Shown here: positions 37,899 to 47,028 of the stretch, in pieces | Position numbering within the stretch: the first letter of the stretch is position 1 | Layout: every line of letters begins with the position of its first letter | Assembly: GCA_020722815.1 (NCBI GenBank) | Contig: DYKB01000053.1 | Location: 1 to 48,568, forward strand | From: Caldithrix sp. | GTDB taxonomy: Bacteria > Zhuqueibacterota > Zhuqueibacteria > Thermofontimicrobiales > Sulfurfontimicrobiaceae | Reading direction: 5' to 3' | DNA length: 48,568 nucleotides | Notes under the pieces: model-generated | Database searches by the model: none | What the model was told of the DNA's origin: nothing | What the model saw: only the letters and a program-made list of their open reading frames with translations | Position numbers and translations under genes: made by a program

Positions 37899-38896
37899 TG
37901 GAACAAAAGACCGGAAGAATTTTTATTGGCATGATATTCTTGACCCTGGTAGTACTTTTCATTGCCCCCTTTTCAGGAATGGAAAAAATATCGCCGGAAG
38001 TTTTTTTTAACACACAAGCTTCCCCGGTTATACGCAATATCTTTTGGAAAATACGCGTCCCCCGCGTTTTAATCGCCTTTATATCCGGTTCAGCGCTGGC
38101 ACTGAGCGGTATGGCCTTCCAGGCAATGTTCCGAAATGCACTGGCGACACCATTTACCCTGGGCGTCTCGAGCGGGGCTGCTGTTGGTGCTGCAATTTAT
38201 GTCAAAACGGGATTTCTCATATCTTTATTAGGCTTTGCCGGCCAATCCATCAGCGCCTTTCTGGGTGCTATCCTTTCAATTTCACTGGTCTATGGACTGA
38301 CGCAAATAAAAAAAGGCTTTTCCTCAAGCACGTTGTTACTCGCGGGGGTAGCGGTCAATTTTTTCTTTTCCAGCCTGATACTTTTTTTACAATATTTAAG
38401 TGATTTTACGCATTCCTTCCAGATAGTTCGCTGGCTCATGGGAGGATTTGAAATTGTGGGCTATAAACCACTCCTGTCAATTCTGCCATTTACCGTAATC
38501 GGAATCCTTTTCATCTCCTTAAAACTGAATGAACTCAATTTATTGATGTTGGGTGAAGATCTCGCGTTAAGTCGTGGTGTAGCTGTTAACAGGGTAAAAA
38601 CTGGACTTTTCATCGCGACTTCCTTGATGGTCGGTAGTGTCGTTTCGGTGTGTGGGCCGATTGGATTCGTGGGGATGATGGTTCCCCATATCTGCCGCTT
38701 AATCATTGGTTCGGATCACCGGAACCTGGCACCCGCTACATTTTTAATAGGTGGTACATTTTTGGTACTTTGTGATACTATCGCTCGAATTCTCATCGCA
38801 CCGGCCGAAATTCCTGTTGGCGTCATTACCGCAATGCTGGGCGGACCATTTTTCATCTGGCTATTGGTAAGGAAGAAGTCGGAAAATTTTTTGTAA
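37898..38896 (+). CDS. BtuC/FecCD-like ABC transporter permease
   Basis: 332 residues with about ten hydrophobic helices. FecCD/BtuC landmarks are present: KIRVPRVLIAFISGSALALSG, FRNALATPFTLGVSSGAAVGA, then the cytoplasmic L-loop region LGEDLALSRGV and the conserved GPIGFVGMMVPHICR. The terminal IPVGVITAMLGGPFFIWLL is also standard. The start is GTG, overlapping the ATPase stop. It is the last gene of the importer operon; about 530 bases separate it from metE. Confidence 0.93.
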   Translation: MEQKTGRIFIGMIFLTLVVLFIAPFSGMEKISPEVFFNTQASPVIRNIFWKIRVPRVLIAFISGSALALSGMAFQAMFRNALATPFTLGVSSGAAVGAAIYVKTGFLISLLGFAGQSISAFLGAILSISLVYGLTQIKKGFSSSTLLLAGVAVNFFFSSLILFLQYLSDFTHSFQIVRWLMGGFEIVGYKPLLSILPFTVIGILFISLKLNELNLLMLGEDLALSRGVAVNRVKTGLFIATSLMVGSVVSVCGPIGFVGMMVPHICRLIIGSDHRNLAPATFLIGGTFLVLCDTIARILIAPAEIPVGVITAMLGGPFFIWLLVRKKSENFL

Positions 38897-39427
38897 ATTG
38901 CAAGTACCAATTTCAATTTACAAATTATTCAAACACAAAACAAGTAATTACAAGTTTCCCCAATATAGGGCCACTGAAAAGAATAAATTATATTTCTGTG
39001 GCATCTCTATTCTGTGGCCCAATTTTTTTTCTGATTGGTAAATCGATTACTTTTTAGCTGATGATGCTGAAAAAAGGAAAAAGCGCTGCATCGTTCTGGT
39101 TACAACGTTTTTTTAACTTCACGTTAAGCTAAATCAGTTATACATTTTTGGGGTGGCTTTCTATTTTTATGGTAAAATAATTATTAAATTTAACCGGCGC
39201 CGGCCTTATCAATTCTCTTTTTGATATATCACACATTACGTCTCACGCTTCACGGCTTACTTCCAATTAAAATTTTCTATTCACGTAATTAAATAATGAA
39301 CCTGACAATTTACAGTAAAATTCACAAAAATTTCTATTGCAGTTTTCATGGAATAATCGTATTTTATCAATTTAGACAATCACATACAACCAACTATATA
39401 CCACTTAATAATAATGGAGAATAAGTG
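38897..39427. other. Gap between importer and metE
   Basis: AT-rich. A possible weak metE promoter is TTGCAG (39337-39342), a 17-base spacer, then TATTTT (39360-39365). No SAM or cobalamin riboswitch was recognised. A short ATTACGTCTCACGCTTCACGGC-like repeat lies near 39235. Confidence 0.4.
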
Positions 39428-41731
39428 ATGGCTTTAAAAACACAAATTCTTGGTTATCCGCGCATTGGTGCAAAACGCGAGCTTAAAAAAGCAGTTGAAG
39501 CTTACTGGAAAGGCTCGATAAGTCCTGATGAACTGGAAAAAATCAGTTCAGCTTTGCGGCAGACCCATTGGCAAAAGCAAAAGGACACCGGCATTAATTT
39601 TATACCTTCGAACGATTTTAGCTACTATGACCATGTCCTGGATGCGATAGGGATGGTTGGTGCGGTGCCGGAACGTTTCGGTTTCACCGGAGAACAGGTT
39701 GATTTAGACCTTTATTTTACCATGGCACGCGGTGTTCGTCCGGGACAAACGGGTGCGGGCACAACTCAGGCGATGGAAATGACAAAATGGATGAATACAA
39801 ATTATCATTACATTGTCCCCGAGTTCCAGCCGGATCAGCAGTTTAAATTAACCTGTCATAAACCAGCAAAAGAATTCAAAATGGCGCAGGAGATGGGTTT
39901 TCAGACCCAACCAGTGCTTTTGGGACCGATTTCGCTGCTGCTTTTGGGTAAAACTGTCCCAAATTTTGAGGTGCTGGATTTACTTGATAATTTACTACCT
40001 GTTTATGAGCAAATTTTGAAAGAAATACAAGCGGCCGGGGCAACACGCATTCAATTTGACGAGCCTGTTCTGGCACTTGATTTAACAGAAAAGCAGCGGG
40101 CGGTTTTTATACCAACTTACACCCAATTAAAAAAGGCGGTTCCAGGGGTGGCTTTTCAAATGACGGCTTATTTCGCAGAATATCGGGAAAATCTACCAAT
40201 CGTCATGCAACTACCGGTTGAAACCATCCATCTGGATGCAGTTTATGCTGGAAATGAGCTGGAAAAAGTACTCGATATATTGCCGGCAGATAAATCACTT
40301 TCACTCGGCGTAGTCAATGGGCGGAACATCTGGAAAAATGATTACAAAACCTCACTTCAACAATTGCGAAAAGCGGTTGATCGGCTGGGTACCGCGCGCG
40401 TCATCGTATCATCATCCTGTTCACTGATGTTCTCCCCGGTCAGCCTGGTATATGAGAATGAAATGGACGCGGAATTAAAAAACTGGCTGGCATACGCTGA
40501 TGAAAAATTATTGGAAATTAGTGACTTAGCACGATTGGCCGTTGTATCAGATTATCTGTCTGATCCGGTTTATCAAGCCAATCAGGCCGCACATGACGCG
40601 CGTCGAAAGAGTCCGCGAATTCATGTGCCGGCCGTCAAAGCACGTCGTGCCGCCATCACGCCGGCGATGACACAGCGAAAGAGTTCTTTTCAACAGCGAA
40701 TTCAGCAACAACAAGCCCGGTTGAATTTGCCATCTTTTCCGACAACAACAATTGGCTCGTTTCCACAAACAGCAGAAATTCGAAAGAATCGGGCGAATTT
40801 CAAAAGTGGAAAAATTTCACAGGCTGAATATGAAAAATTTCTTGAAGCAGAAATCAAAAAAGTGGTTGAATTTCAGGAAAAGATGGGACTGGATGTGCTG
40901 GTTCATGGTGAATCTGAGCGAAATGATATGGTGGAATATTTCGGCGAACAATTACAGGGGTTTGCCTTCACAGAAAATGGATGGGTGCAGAGCTATGGTT
41001 CGCGCTGTGTAAAACCGCCCATCATTTATGGCGATGTCCATCGTCCGGCGCCAATGACCGTGCGCTGGTCAAAATATGCCCAATCCCTGACCAGGAAGCC
41101 AATGAAAGGGATGCTGACCGGACCGGTTACAATTCTCCAATGGAGTTTCGTGCGGGATGATCAACCCCGATCCGAAACCACCCGGCAAATTGCCCTGGCA
41201 ATCCGTGACGAAGTAGTCGATCTGGAAAAGGCGGGGATTCCAGTCATCCAGATTGATGAGCCCGCCCTGCGCGAAGGTCTGCCTCTTCGGCGCTCAGATT
41301 GGGCTGATTATTTGACCTGGTCAGTGGAAGCTTTTCGATTATCGGCGTCAGGTGTGCGCGATGAAACCCAAATTCACACCCACATGTGTTATTCGGAATT
41401 TAATCAAATCATCGATGCCATCGCGGCCATGGATGCGGATGTGATTTCCATCGAAGCCTCCCGTTCCAAAATGGAACTGCTGCAGGCATTCGTGGATTTT
41501 GTCTATCCCAATCAAATTGGGCCTGGTGTGTGGGACATCCATTCACCACGCGTCCCATCAGTTGAGGAGATGGTTGAATTGCTTGAAAAAGCAGCGAAAG
41601 TATTGCCGCCAGAAAATTTATGGGTAAATCCGGATTGTGGTTTAAAAACCCGTGCCTGGCCCGAGACAATTGAATCCATCCAAAATATGATCGCCGCGGC
41701 GAAAATCATTCGACAGAAATTGAGTAGATAA
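39428..41731 (+). CDS. metE: Cobalamin-independent methionine synthase
   Basis: About 767 residues, the full MetE length. It transfers the methyl group of 5-methyltetrahydropteroyltri-glutamate to homocysteine. The N-terminal domain opens with KTQILGYPRIGAKRELKKA; the C-terminal domain holds the zinc ligands: His652 and Cys654 (HTHMCYSEF), Glu in ISIEASRS and Cys737 (NPDCGLKTR), followed by a conserved DIHSPRVPS. The ATG at 39428 has GGAG eight bases upstream; the alternative GTG three bases earlier is less well spaced. The neighbouring HMT/MTHFR fusion can supply methyl-folate, so the two genes make a coherent methionine module. No transcription-factor gene such as metR is nearby. Confidence 0.97.
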   Translation: MALKTQILGYPRIGAKRELKKAVEAYWKGSISPDELEKISSALRQTHWQKQKDTGINFIPSNDFSYYDHVLDAIGMVGAVPERFGFTGEQVDLDLYFTMARGVRPGQTGAGTTQAMEMTKWMNTNYHYIVPEFQPDQQFKLTCHKPAKEFKMAQEMGFQTQPVLLGPISLLLLGKTVPNFEVLDLLDNLLPVYEQILKEIQAAGATRIQFDEPVLALDLTEKQRAVFIPTYTQLKKAVPGVAFQMTAYFAEYRENLPIVMQLPVETIHLDAVYAGNELEKVLDILPADKSLSLGVVNGRNIWKNDYKTSLQQLRKAVDRLGTARVIVSSSCSLMFSPVSLVYENEMDAELKNWLAYADEKLLEISDLARLAVVSDYLSDPVYQANQAAHDARRKSPRIHVPAVKARRAAITPAMTQRKSSFQQRIQQQQARLNLPSFPTTTIGSFPQTAEIRKNRANFKSGKISQAEYEKFLEAEIKKVVEFQEKMGLDVLVHGESERNDMVEYFGEQLQGFAFTENGWVQSYGSRCVKPPIIYGDVHRPAPMTVRWSKYAQSLTRKPMKGMLTGPVTILQWSFVRDDQPRSETTRQIALAIRDEVVDLEKAGIPVIQIDEPALREGLPLRRSDWADYLTWSVEAFRLSASGVRDETQIHTHMCYSEFNQIIDAIAAMDADVISIEASRSKMELLQAFVDFVYPNQIGPGVWDIHSPRVPSVEEMVELLEKAAKVLPPENLWVNPDCGLKTRAWPETIESIQNMIAAAKIIRQKLSR

Positions 41732-42111
41732 ATGTGATCTTTTGTATCGTATTATTCACTACCGGACACTTTTTGATTCGTCAACGCCTGCCCTCACTCG
41801 CTCGAGGGAATAGCGACGCCCTTTCCCTTTGGGAGAGGGTTGGGGTGAGGGCTTTGAGCGTGGCTTCAAAAGGAATCATTAAAGTAATGTAAAAAAGTGT
41901 CCGGTAGAAAAATAGTCTGATTGTCGATTATAGAATAAAAAGTGTTTTATGTGGGGAATGCGTGATACGTGATCAATAAAAAAGATGGAAGATATGGTTA
42001 TTTCCATGCAAATTACTTTTCAAGATTTATGCATTCCGTATTACGCTTCACGCAACACAACACTTATTAAAAATAATCGGAATATTCTATATTATCAGGA
42101 GTAACGCGCAA
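41732..42111. other. Gap between metE and the HMT/MTHFR gene
   Basis: Holds the family F palindromic element (41759-41907) and, at 41950-42058, a loose inverted pair of ATGCGTGATACGTGAT-type sequence. No promoter or riboswitch was recognised. Confidence 0.5.
41759..41907. repeat. Palindromic element, family F
   Basis: The ends CTACCGGACACTTTTT and AAAAAGTGTCCGGTAG are perfect 16-base inverted repeats. The inside has an imperfect inverted pair, CCCTCACTCGCTCGAGGG and a GGGAGAGGGTTGGGGTGAGGG arm. Confidence 0.88.
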
Positions 42112-43941
42112 ATGCCCGATATACTCGCCGAAAAGCTCCGTCAAAAGGTATTGTTATTTGATGGTGCGATTGGTACTGAAATTTATAAGCGTAATTTTTT
42201 TGTAAATATTTCCTATGAAGGACTTTGCCTGACCGCACCGGAAATTGTACGCGAAATTCATCAAAAGTATCATGAAGCCGGTGCGGAAGTGATGACCACC
42301 AATTCATTTGGCGCCAACCGGAATTTGTTAGCACGCTTTGGGCTGGCGGATCAGGTTCAGGCAATTAACGAAAATTCCGTCAAACTGGCGAGAGAAGCGA
42401 CCGATGGTAAGGCCCTCATCGCTGGTTCAGTCGGGCCTGTTGGAGAAATTCCGCATACGGAAATTCCTGACGAAAATTATATTATCGACATACTGGCTGA
42501 GCAGATTGCAGCACTTGAAACTGGCGGTGCAGATTTTATTATTTTTGAAACGCTCCCATTTCGTATTGATGTGGAACGGGCTTATAACGCCATCAATCAA
42601 CGTTCAAAGTTACCTTACGTTATTTCGATGAAAGTTGATCGGAATGGTGAATCTCCCAAAGGAGAATTTTTTACCACGCTTTTACAGCCATTAAATGCAC
42701 CCGGCCGCAAGCCAACTGCATTGGGACTAAATTGTGGTGATGGTTCTGAAAGCCTGTTGAGTGCCCTGGAAAAACTCATCCCCCTCGTAAAATATCCATT
42801 GATCGTTCAACCGAATGCGGGTGTGCCGCGAACGGTTGATGGACGGATGCTTTACATGACCAGCCCTGAATATTTTACCACTTATGGACTCCGATATGTA
42901 CAGCTTGGTGTCCGGGGAGTCGGTGGTTGTTGCGGTACCGGCCCTGAACACATTCGTGAACTGGCGCGCAGTATTCGTTCCGTGACCGTTTCGGAATATT
43001 CACAAAAAATTTTTGTTAAAACCGAAGAAGCACCGCTCCAGCAACCAGTCCCAACGATTGAAAAATCAGCCTTTGCACAAAAATTGGTACGGAGCGAATG
43101 GGTCTCTTCGGTAGAAATTGTTCCACCACGCGGTTATGATTTAAACTCCACGATTGAAAAGGCCCGACAATGCAAAGCCGCCGGGATTGATGCAATTAAC
43201 ATTCCTGATGGTCCGCGTGCCAGTGCCCGGCTGTCGCCTATAATTACGGCTCAACAAATTCTCCAGCAAGCCCATATTGAACCAATTTTACATTTTTGCT
43301 GTCGGGACAAGAATTTGATTGGCATTCAGGCAGATCTATTGGGTTGTGCCGCGGTGGGAGTGAACAATATCCTCTTCATCACCGGCGATCCGCCCAAATT
43401 GGGTGATTATCCCTTTGCTTCGGCTGTCTTTGATGTGGATTCAATTGGAGCGGTAAAAATTCAATATCGGCTTAATTGTGGCGTTGACCTGGGGGGGAAG
43501 GCCATCAAGCCACCGACCAAAACGCTGATTGGTGTCGGCGCCGATCCGAATGCCCTGGATATGAAACGCGAAATTCGCCGTACTTTTGAAAAAGCTGAAG
43601 CCGGTGCCGAATATATCATCACGCAACCCGTTTTTGATGTTCGTCCATTGCTTGATTTTCTGGATAAGATTGCCCGTTTAAAAATTCCGGTGATCGCAGG
43701 TATCTGGCCATTAGCCAGCTTCCGGAACGCTGAATTTATGAAAAATGAAGTACCCGGTGTCATCGTACCGGATGACATCATGCAAAGGATGGCAGGTGCG
43801 CTGACCAAAGAAGCACAACGCGAAGAAGGAATATTAATTGCCCGTGAAACGATTGCCAAAATTCGTGATCGGATAGCTGGAATTCAGGTCAGTGCACCTT
43901 TAGGAATAATTTCAACGGCGTTGGCGGTGATTAAAGGCTAA
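42112..43941 (+). CDS. yitJ: Bifunctional homocysteine S-methyltransferase / methylenetetrahydrofolate reductase (YitJ type)
   Basis: 609 residues, matching Bacillus YitJ in length and order. Residues 1-295 are a homocysteine S-methyltransferase domain with zinc ligands Cys208 (LNCGDG) and Cys273-Cys274 (GGCCGT). Residues about 330-609 are an MTHFR domain (SVEIVPPRGYDLNSTIEKA, a LHFCCRDKN segment, FITGDPPKLGDY, ITQPVFD). The second half makes 5-methyl-THF, which MetE next door can use; the first half methylates homocysteine from another donor, perhaps S-methylmethionine. No cobalamin-binding module is present. AGGAG is placed ten bases before the ATG. It lies 380 bases downstream of metE on the same strand, separated by a foldback element. 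Confidence 0.94.
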   Translation: MPDILAEKLRQKVLLFDGAIGTEIYKRNFFVNISYEGLCLTAPEIVREIHQKYHEAGAEVMTTNSFGANRNLLARFGLADQVQAINENSVKLAREATDGKALIAGSVGPVGEIPHTEIPDENYIIDILAEQIAALETGGADFIIFETLPFRIDVERAYNAINQRSKLPYVISMKVDRNGESPKGEFFTTLLQPLNAPGRKPTALGLNCGDGSESLLSALEKLIPLVKYPLIVQPNAGVPRTVDGRMLYMTSPEYFTTYGLRYVQLGVRGVGGCCGTGPEHIRELARSIRSVTVSEYSQKIFVKTEEAPLQQPVPTIEKSAFAQKLVRSEWVSSVEIVPPRGYDLNSTIEKARQCKAAGIDAINIPDGPRASARLSPIITAQQILQQAHIEPILHFCCRDKNLIGIQADLLGCAAVGVNNILFITGDPPKLGDYPFASAVFDVDSIGAVKIQYRLNCGVDLGGKAIKPPTKTLIGVGADPNALDMKREIRRTFEKAEAGAEYIITQPVFDVRPLLDFLDKIARLKIPVIAGIWPLASFRNAEFMKNEVPGVIVPDDIMQRMAGALTKEAQREEGILIARETIAKIRDRIAGIQVSAPLGIISTALAVIKG

Positions 43942-44100
43942 ATTTTATTTTAAAATTTACAATCATCAATTCAAAATTATCAATTGACAATTAATTTCTA
44001 AATTGACCTGAAGAAAGTACATATCTATCATTTTTAGCGAAAATAAGAATCTTATTACCGGTTTAAAATTAAAATTTTTTACCGTATTCAGCAACTCTTT

Positions 44101-45128
44101 TTACCAATGCCACTGAACTTTCGCTTCGATATATCGACCATACTGCTCAACGGTTCCGTTCCAGATGGACAATGGTACAGGCGTGGTAATATTCGTTAAA
44201 TTATCACCATAAATTGAAAAATTTATCCGTTCATTCAAGTCAAATCCAATATGCAGATCAAAATATGTAAAAGGACCGGCAATTCCATATTCCGCTTCGT
44301 CCAATCGATTTATCGCCGGCGTTTTACGATAATCCAGCCGCTTAATAAACCGAATAACAGGCGAGATAAAAAGTCTACTTCGAAGATATCGAAAAGTGCC
44401 ACCTAAATTGCTCACCATATCAGGGTAATTTAATAAGTGACCATTTGGAGTTACTCTACGGGCATTAAATGGTAAATCGGGCGAAAAATGTCCACCTTTT
44501 GCAAATCCATACGTTCCATTCCACCAGACATTATGATTTTTGGCAATCACTGTGCAAAATTCAATTTCTAAGCCATGAGAATAATAATCCCCTGAATTCG
44601 CATAACCGTTATAATCGGCGCCGGCAACAATATTCAGGAATCCTTGAAGTCGCTGCCAGTAAGTTGTCAAAGAGAGCGTTGTCTGTTTCATTTCGAACAG
44701 CCAGATAAAATCTACCTGATCGATCGTTTCCGATTTAACAGTCGCCCCTGAATTTTGAAAATTTGAAGGGCGCATAAATCCGCGATTATATAAAAACTTA
44801 AAAGACATCAAATCGGCGGTATTCCACAACAAACAAACGCGTGGATTAATATTAAAATCAATCAATACCACGAAATTGGTTATAATCGAATTGTGAACCC
44901 ACAATCCATTTAAGTCGGGAGGTAAAATAAATATTTAGCAGAAAATAGGTTCCCAAACACCGGTCATTAAGATTTTGATCAATCCAGAATCCATCCGTTA
45001 CCTGTTTCGGCTGTTCGAGATCAAAATTATTAATACGTTAATTTGGGCCAAGAGTTGAGTAGCAAAGATCCAGCCCGCCACTAAAATTTAAAAACTTATT
45101 GACGGATTGAGAAATTTGCAAAGAGGTA
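44101..45128 (-). pseudogene. Decayed TonB-dependent receptor, barrel remnant
   Basis: The last roughly 340 codons of a TonB receptor barrel. The open part (44904-44101) reads PRVCLLWNTADLMSFKFLYNRGFMRPSNF ... IYGDNLTNITTPVPLSIW and ends in a terminal beta strand, VQWHW. Upstream in another frame the barrel continues as DQNLNDRCLGTYFLLNIYF and GSQFDYNQFRGID; the two frames join at a 4-base tandem duplication (TGATTGAT near 44860), a clear frameshift. A further in-frame TAA lies at 45040-45038, preceded by SGGLDLCYSTLGPN. The 5' part is missing: the sequence stops at the family B element beginning at 45129. It follows the YfiR-domain gene, a common order in intact loci. Confidence 0.88.
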
Positions 45129-45299
45129 TTAAATTGAGTCGGTCCGAAAATACCAAGACCTGTCATGGCGAGGCGTTTTTTGCCGCAGCCTGTTTTTTTA
45201 GGCTCGCAATCCCATCGTTAAACAGCGGAGATGGCTTCGTCGCACAAAACGCTCCTCGCAATGACCGTACCGGATGCGTTTGCGGACAAACACTAATTA
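45129..45299. repeat. Palindromic element, family B, copy 3
   Basis: GAGTCGGTCCGAAAATACC at the left and GCGGACAAACACTAATT at the right as in copy 1; GATGGCTTCGTCGCACAAAA is shared too. It marks the truncated end of the TonB receptor remnant. Confidence 0.85.
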
Positions 45300-45328
45300 C
45301 GGCGGAATGAAACCGCTAATATTTTTAT

Positions 45329-45474
45329 ACCTAAAATTCTAAAATGGAAATTTTTGATGTTCAGAATCAATGTAGTACCCCCTCCTGCCTCCCCCATTTT
45401 CGCTTTTTGAAAATGGGGGAGAGACAGAGGGGGTCAAGACTTCAGAGAAAACGATTCATTTTAGAATTTCAGGT
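45329..45474. repeat. Palindromic element, family A, copy 2
   Basis: The ends ACCTAAAATTCTAAAATG and CATTTTAGAATTTCAGGT are near-perfect inverted repeats, flanked by TATA/ATAT. Central hairpin: CCCCCATTTTC / GAAAATGGGGG. It is inverted relative to 5327-5522. Confidence 0.9.
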
Positions 45475-45491
45475 ATATAAAACAACCGCAA

Positions 45492-46043
45492 TCAATACGC
45501 TACCACCCGCGCCAGCCTTAACAGCCGAAAATTAATCATCAATCCAGCCTTCCGCGCAGCAGCTTGATTAATTTCAAAACCGAGTCTTTTTTCATTCAAA
45601 TAGAAATTGATTATCACGCCTTTTTTGGCAAATCCTTCGGTGTCACTAATCGTTAAAACAGGTTTTCCACAAGTCATCTTCAGCACGCGATTCAGTTCAT
45701 CGTAACTGGTGCGGGAAATAAAAACCAGATGACAAGCAACCACCTCCGTAACATTTTTTAGATAACGAATTTCGACTGATTTATTTTTAATCGGTTGTGA
45801 ACGATACAATTTTTGCAATTCATTCCCAAATGGATTTCTTCCATAAACCCCTAAAATAAAAGGGGTTACGGTATCGTTCATTGCACTCGATTCCGGCCAT
45901 TCAACGAAAAGTGCAAATTTTTGTAAGAAAATAGCTTTGAGCTTATATTCTTCAATTTGCACATCCTGCGTCAGACTTACATTCGATTCAATCAAGATTA
46001 ATATCAGAATTATCAATAAACGAGAAAAATGATGACGTAGCAA
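45492..46043 (-). CDS. YfiR-domain (DUF4154) periplasmic protein
   Basis: 183 residues with a signal segment (SRLLIILILILIESNVSL) and a YfiR domain: YKLKAIFLQKFALFVEWPES, PFILGVYGRNPFGNEL, CHLVFISRTSYDEL, VLTISDTEGFAKKGVIINF, then FEINQAAARKAGLMINFRLL. In Pseudomonas, YfiR is a periplasmic sensor that restrains a diguanylate cyclase; in many other phyla it precedes a TonB receptor, as here. The start is TTG, preceded by AAGGA at eight bases; no ATG is available before the signal peptide. Its TonB receptor partner downstream is a pseudogene, so the system is probably no longer functional here. Confidence 0.88.
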   Translation of the reverse strand: MLRHHFSRLLIILILILIESNVSLTQDVQIEEYKLKAIFLQKFALFVEWPESSAMNDTVTPFILGVYGRNPFGNELQKLYRSQPIKNKSVEIRYLKNVTEVVACHLVFISRTSYDELNRVLKMTCGKPVLTISDTEGFAKKGVIINFYLNEKRLGFEINQAAARKAGLMINFRLLRLARVVAY

Positions 46044-46088
46044 TGTGATAATCCTTACAAATTTTTGATTTTAGTACCAGCTATATTA

Positions 46089-46523
46089 ATAAAGCCTGTT
46101 CAAAGATAAATGAAGATTAAACTTGAACTCATCTGCCCCCTTTTCCTTCTCTTTTCAGTAGCGGGGGGCGGGATCATAACCGTCAAGCTAAGACTATAAC
46201 TATTTGAATTTTAATAATTTGCTATTGAATTGCCACAAGCTTGAGCTCGTGGTTCTATATGCGCCCCCCCTAATCACCGGGCTTTTAAGCCCGAGCGCTT
46301 GTATGCCTGTGGGTTAAAACCCACAATACAATTTTTGGGGGCAATCCGCTCCACGAGCTAAAGCTCGTGGCTATTCATTTATTTTTTAATGAGTTAGCAC
46401 CTTAACCTGACGGCTATGGGCCGGGGGGTGAGTTAAATCATTGGAACATTACCTAAAATTTTTTATGCTTCTAATTTATTGATATTAAAGTTCTTAAATC
46501 GCCTTGTTTGAACAGGCTTTAAT
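46089..46523. repeat. Palindromic element, family G (outer), hosting family C copy 2
   Basis: The ends AAAGCCTGTTCAAA and TTTGAACAGGCTTT are perfect 14-base inverted repeats with partly matching flanks (TAAT/ATTA). The interior is the family C element at 46123-46436. Confidence 0.85.
46123..46436. repeat. Palindromic element, family C, copy 2 (nested)
   Basis: Shares TTGAACTCAT, the CACCGGGCTTTTAAGCCCGAG hairpin, CCACGAGCTAAAGCTCGTGG and the right end TTAACCTGACGGCTATGG with copy 1 at 3898-4182. The left end is more degenerate (AACCGTCAAGCTAAG) and carries an extra C/T-rich stretch. Confidence 0.85.
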
Positions 46524-47028
46524 AATGAAAAATTCCATCTTCCGGGAAATGATACGCTTTTTCATTATTATTCAGTCACAGGTGGAATCACTTTTTTTAT
46601 TATCAATTCAATAACAGTGGATAAAAATTCAGGCCTTCGAGGTTTTTGTAATGAAATCAGATTACTAAATTTAGTAACCTGCATCTCACGAGAAAAACAT
46701 CGAAAGTTTTCCCCCGTTTTTTGAGGGGGTACCTTTCCTAATTGGTAACCCTATATAATTCATACAAGTTAAGACATCATATAATTATAAAAAATTATTT
46801 TTACAAAATCAATAACATAATTGAAAATTGAAGTAAAATGCCCCAGGAACTTTGATATAATTATTGAAAAACAGTTTCGGGTTGGAACCAGGGAGTAACT
46901 TATCGAAAGATGAATGAAGGAATTCTTTACTTCGCTCAAAATGACAGGTTGGTACTTTTTTTAGAAAGAACTCATTGATAAATGAATTTAAAATAGATAT
47001 CATCTATCAAGTATCCAGCCGATGCTGA
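46524..47028. other. Gap downstream of the BACON protein gene
   Basis: AT-rich. A CCCCC/GGGGG hairpin at 46709-46730 has no T-run on either strand, so it is not called a terminator. 46886-46950 carries a common dispersed-repeat-like sequence (AAAGAATTCCTTC / TTCTTTACTTCGCTCAAAATGACAGG). Confidence 0.5.

Noticed and set aside
46700..46738. Terminator for the BACON protein gene
   Set aside because: The CCCCC/GGGGG stem has no T-run on either strand.
46809..47003. 64-codon minus-strand open frame (HFERSKEFLHSS)
   Set aside because: The peptide is a translation of a common dispersed intergenic repeat, not a gene.
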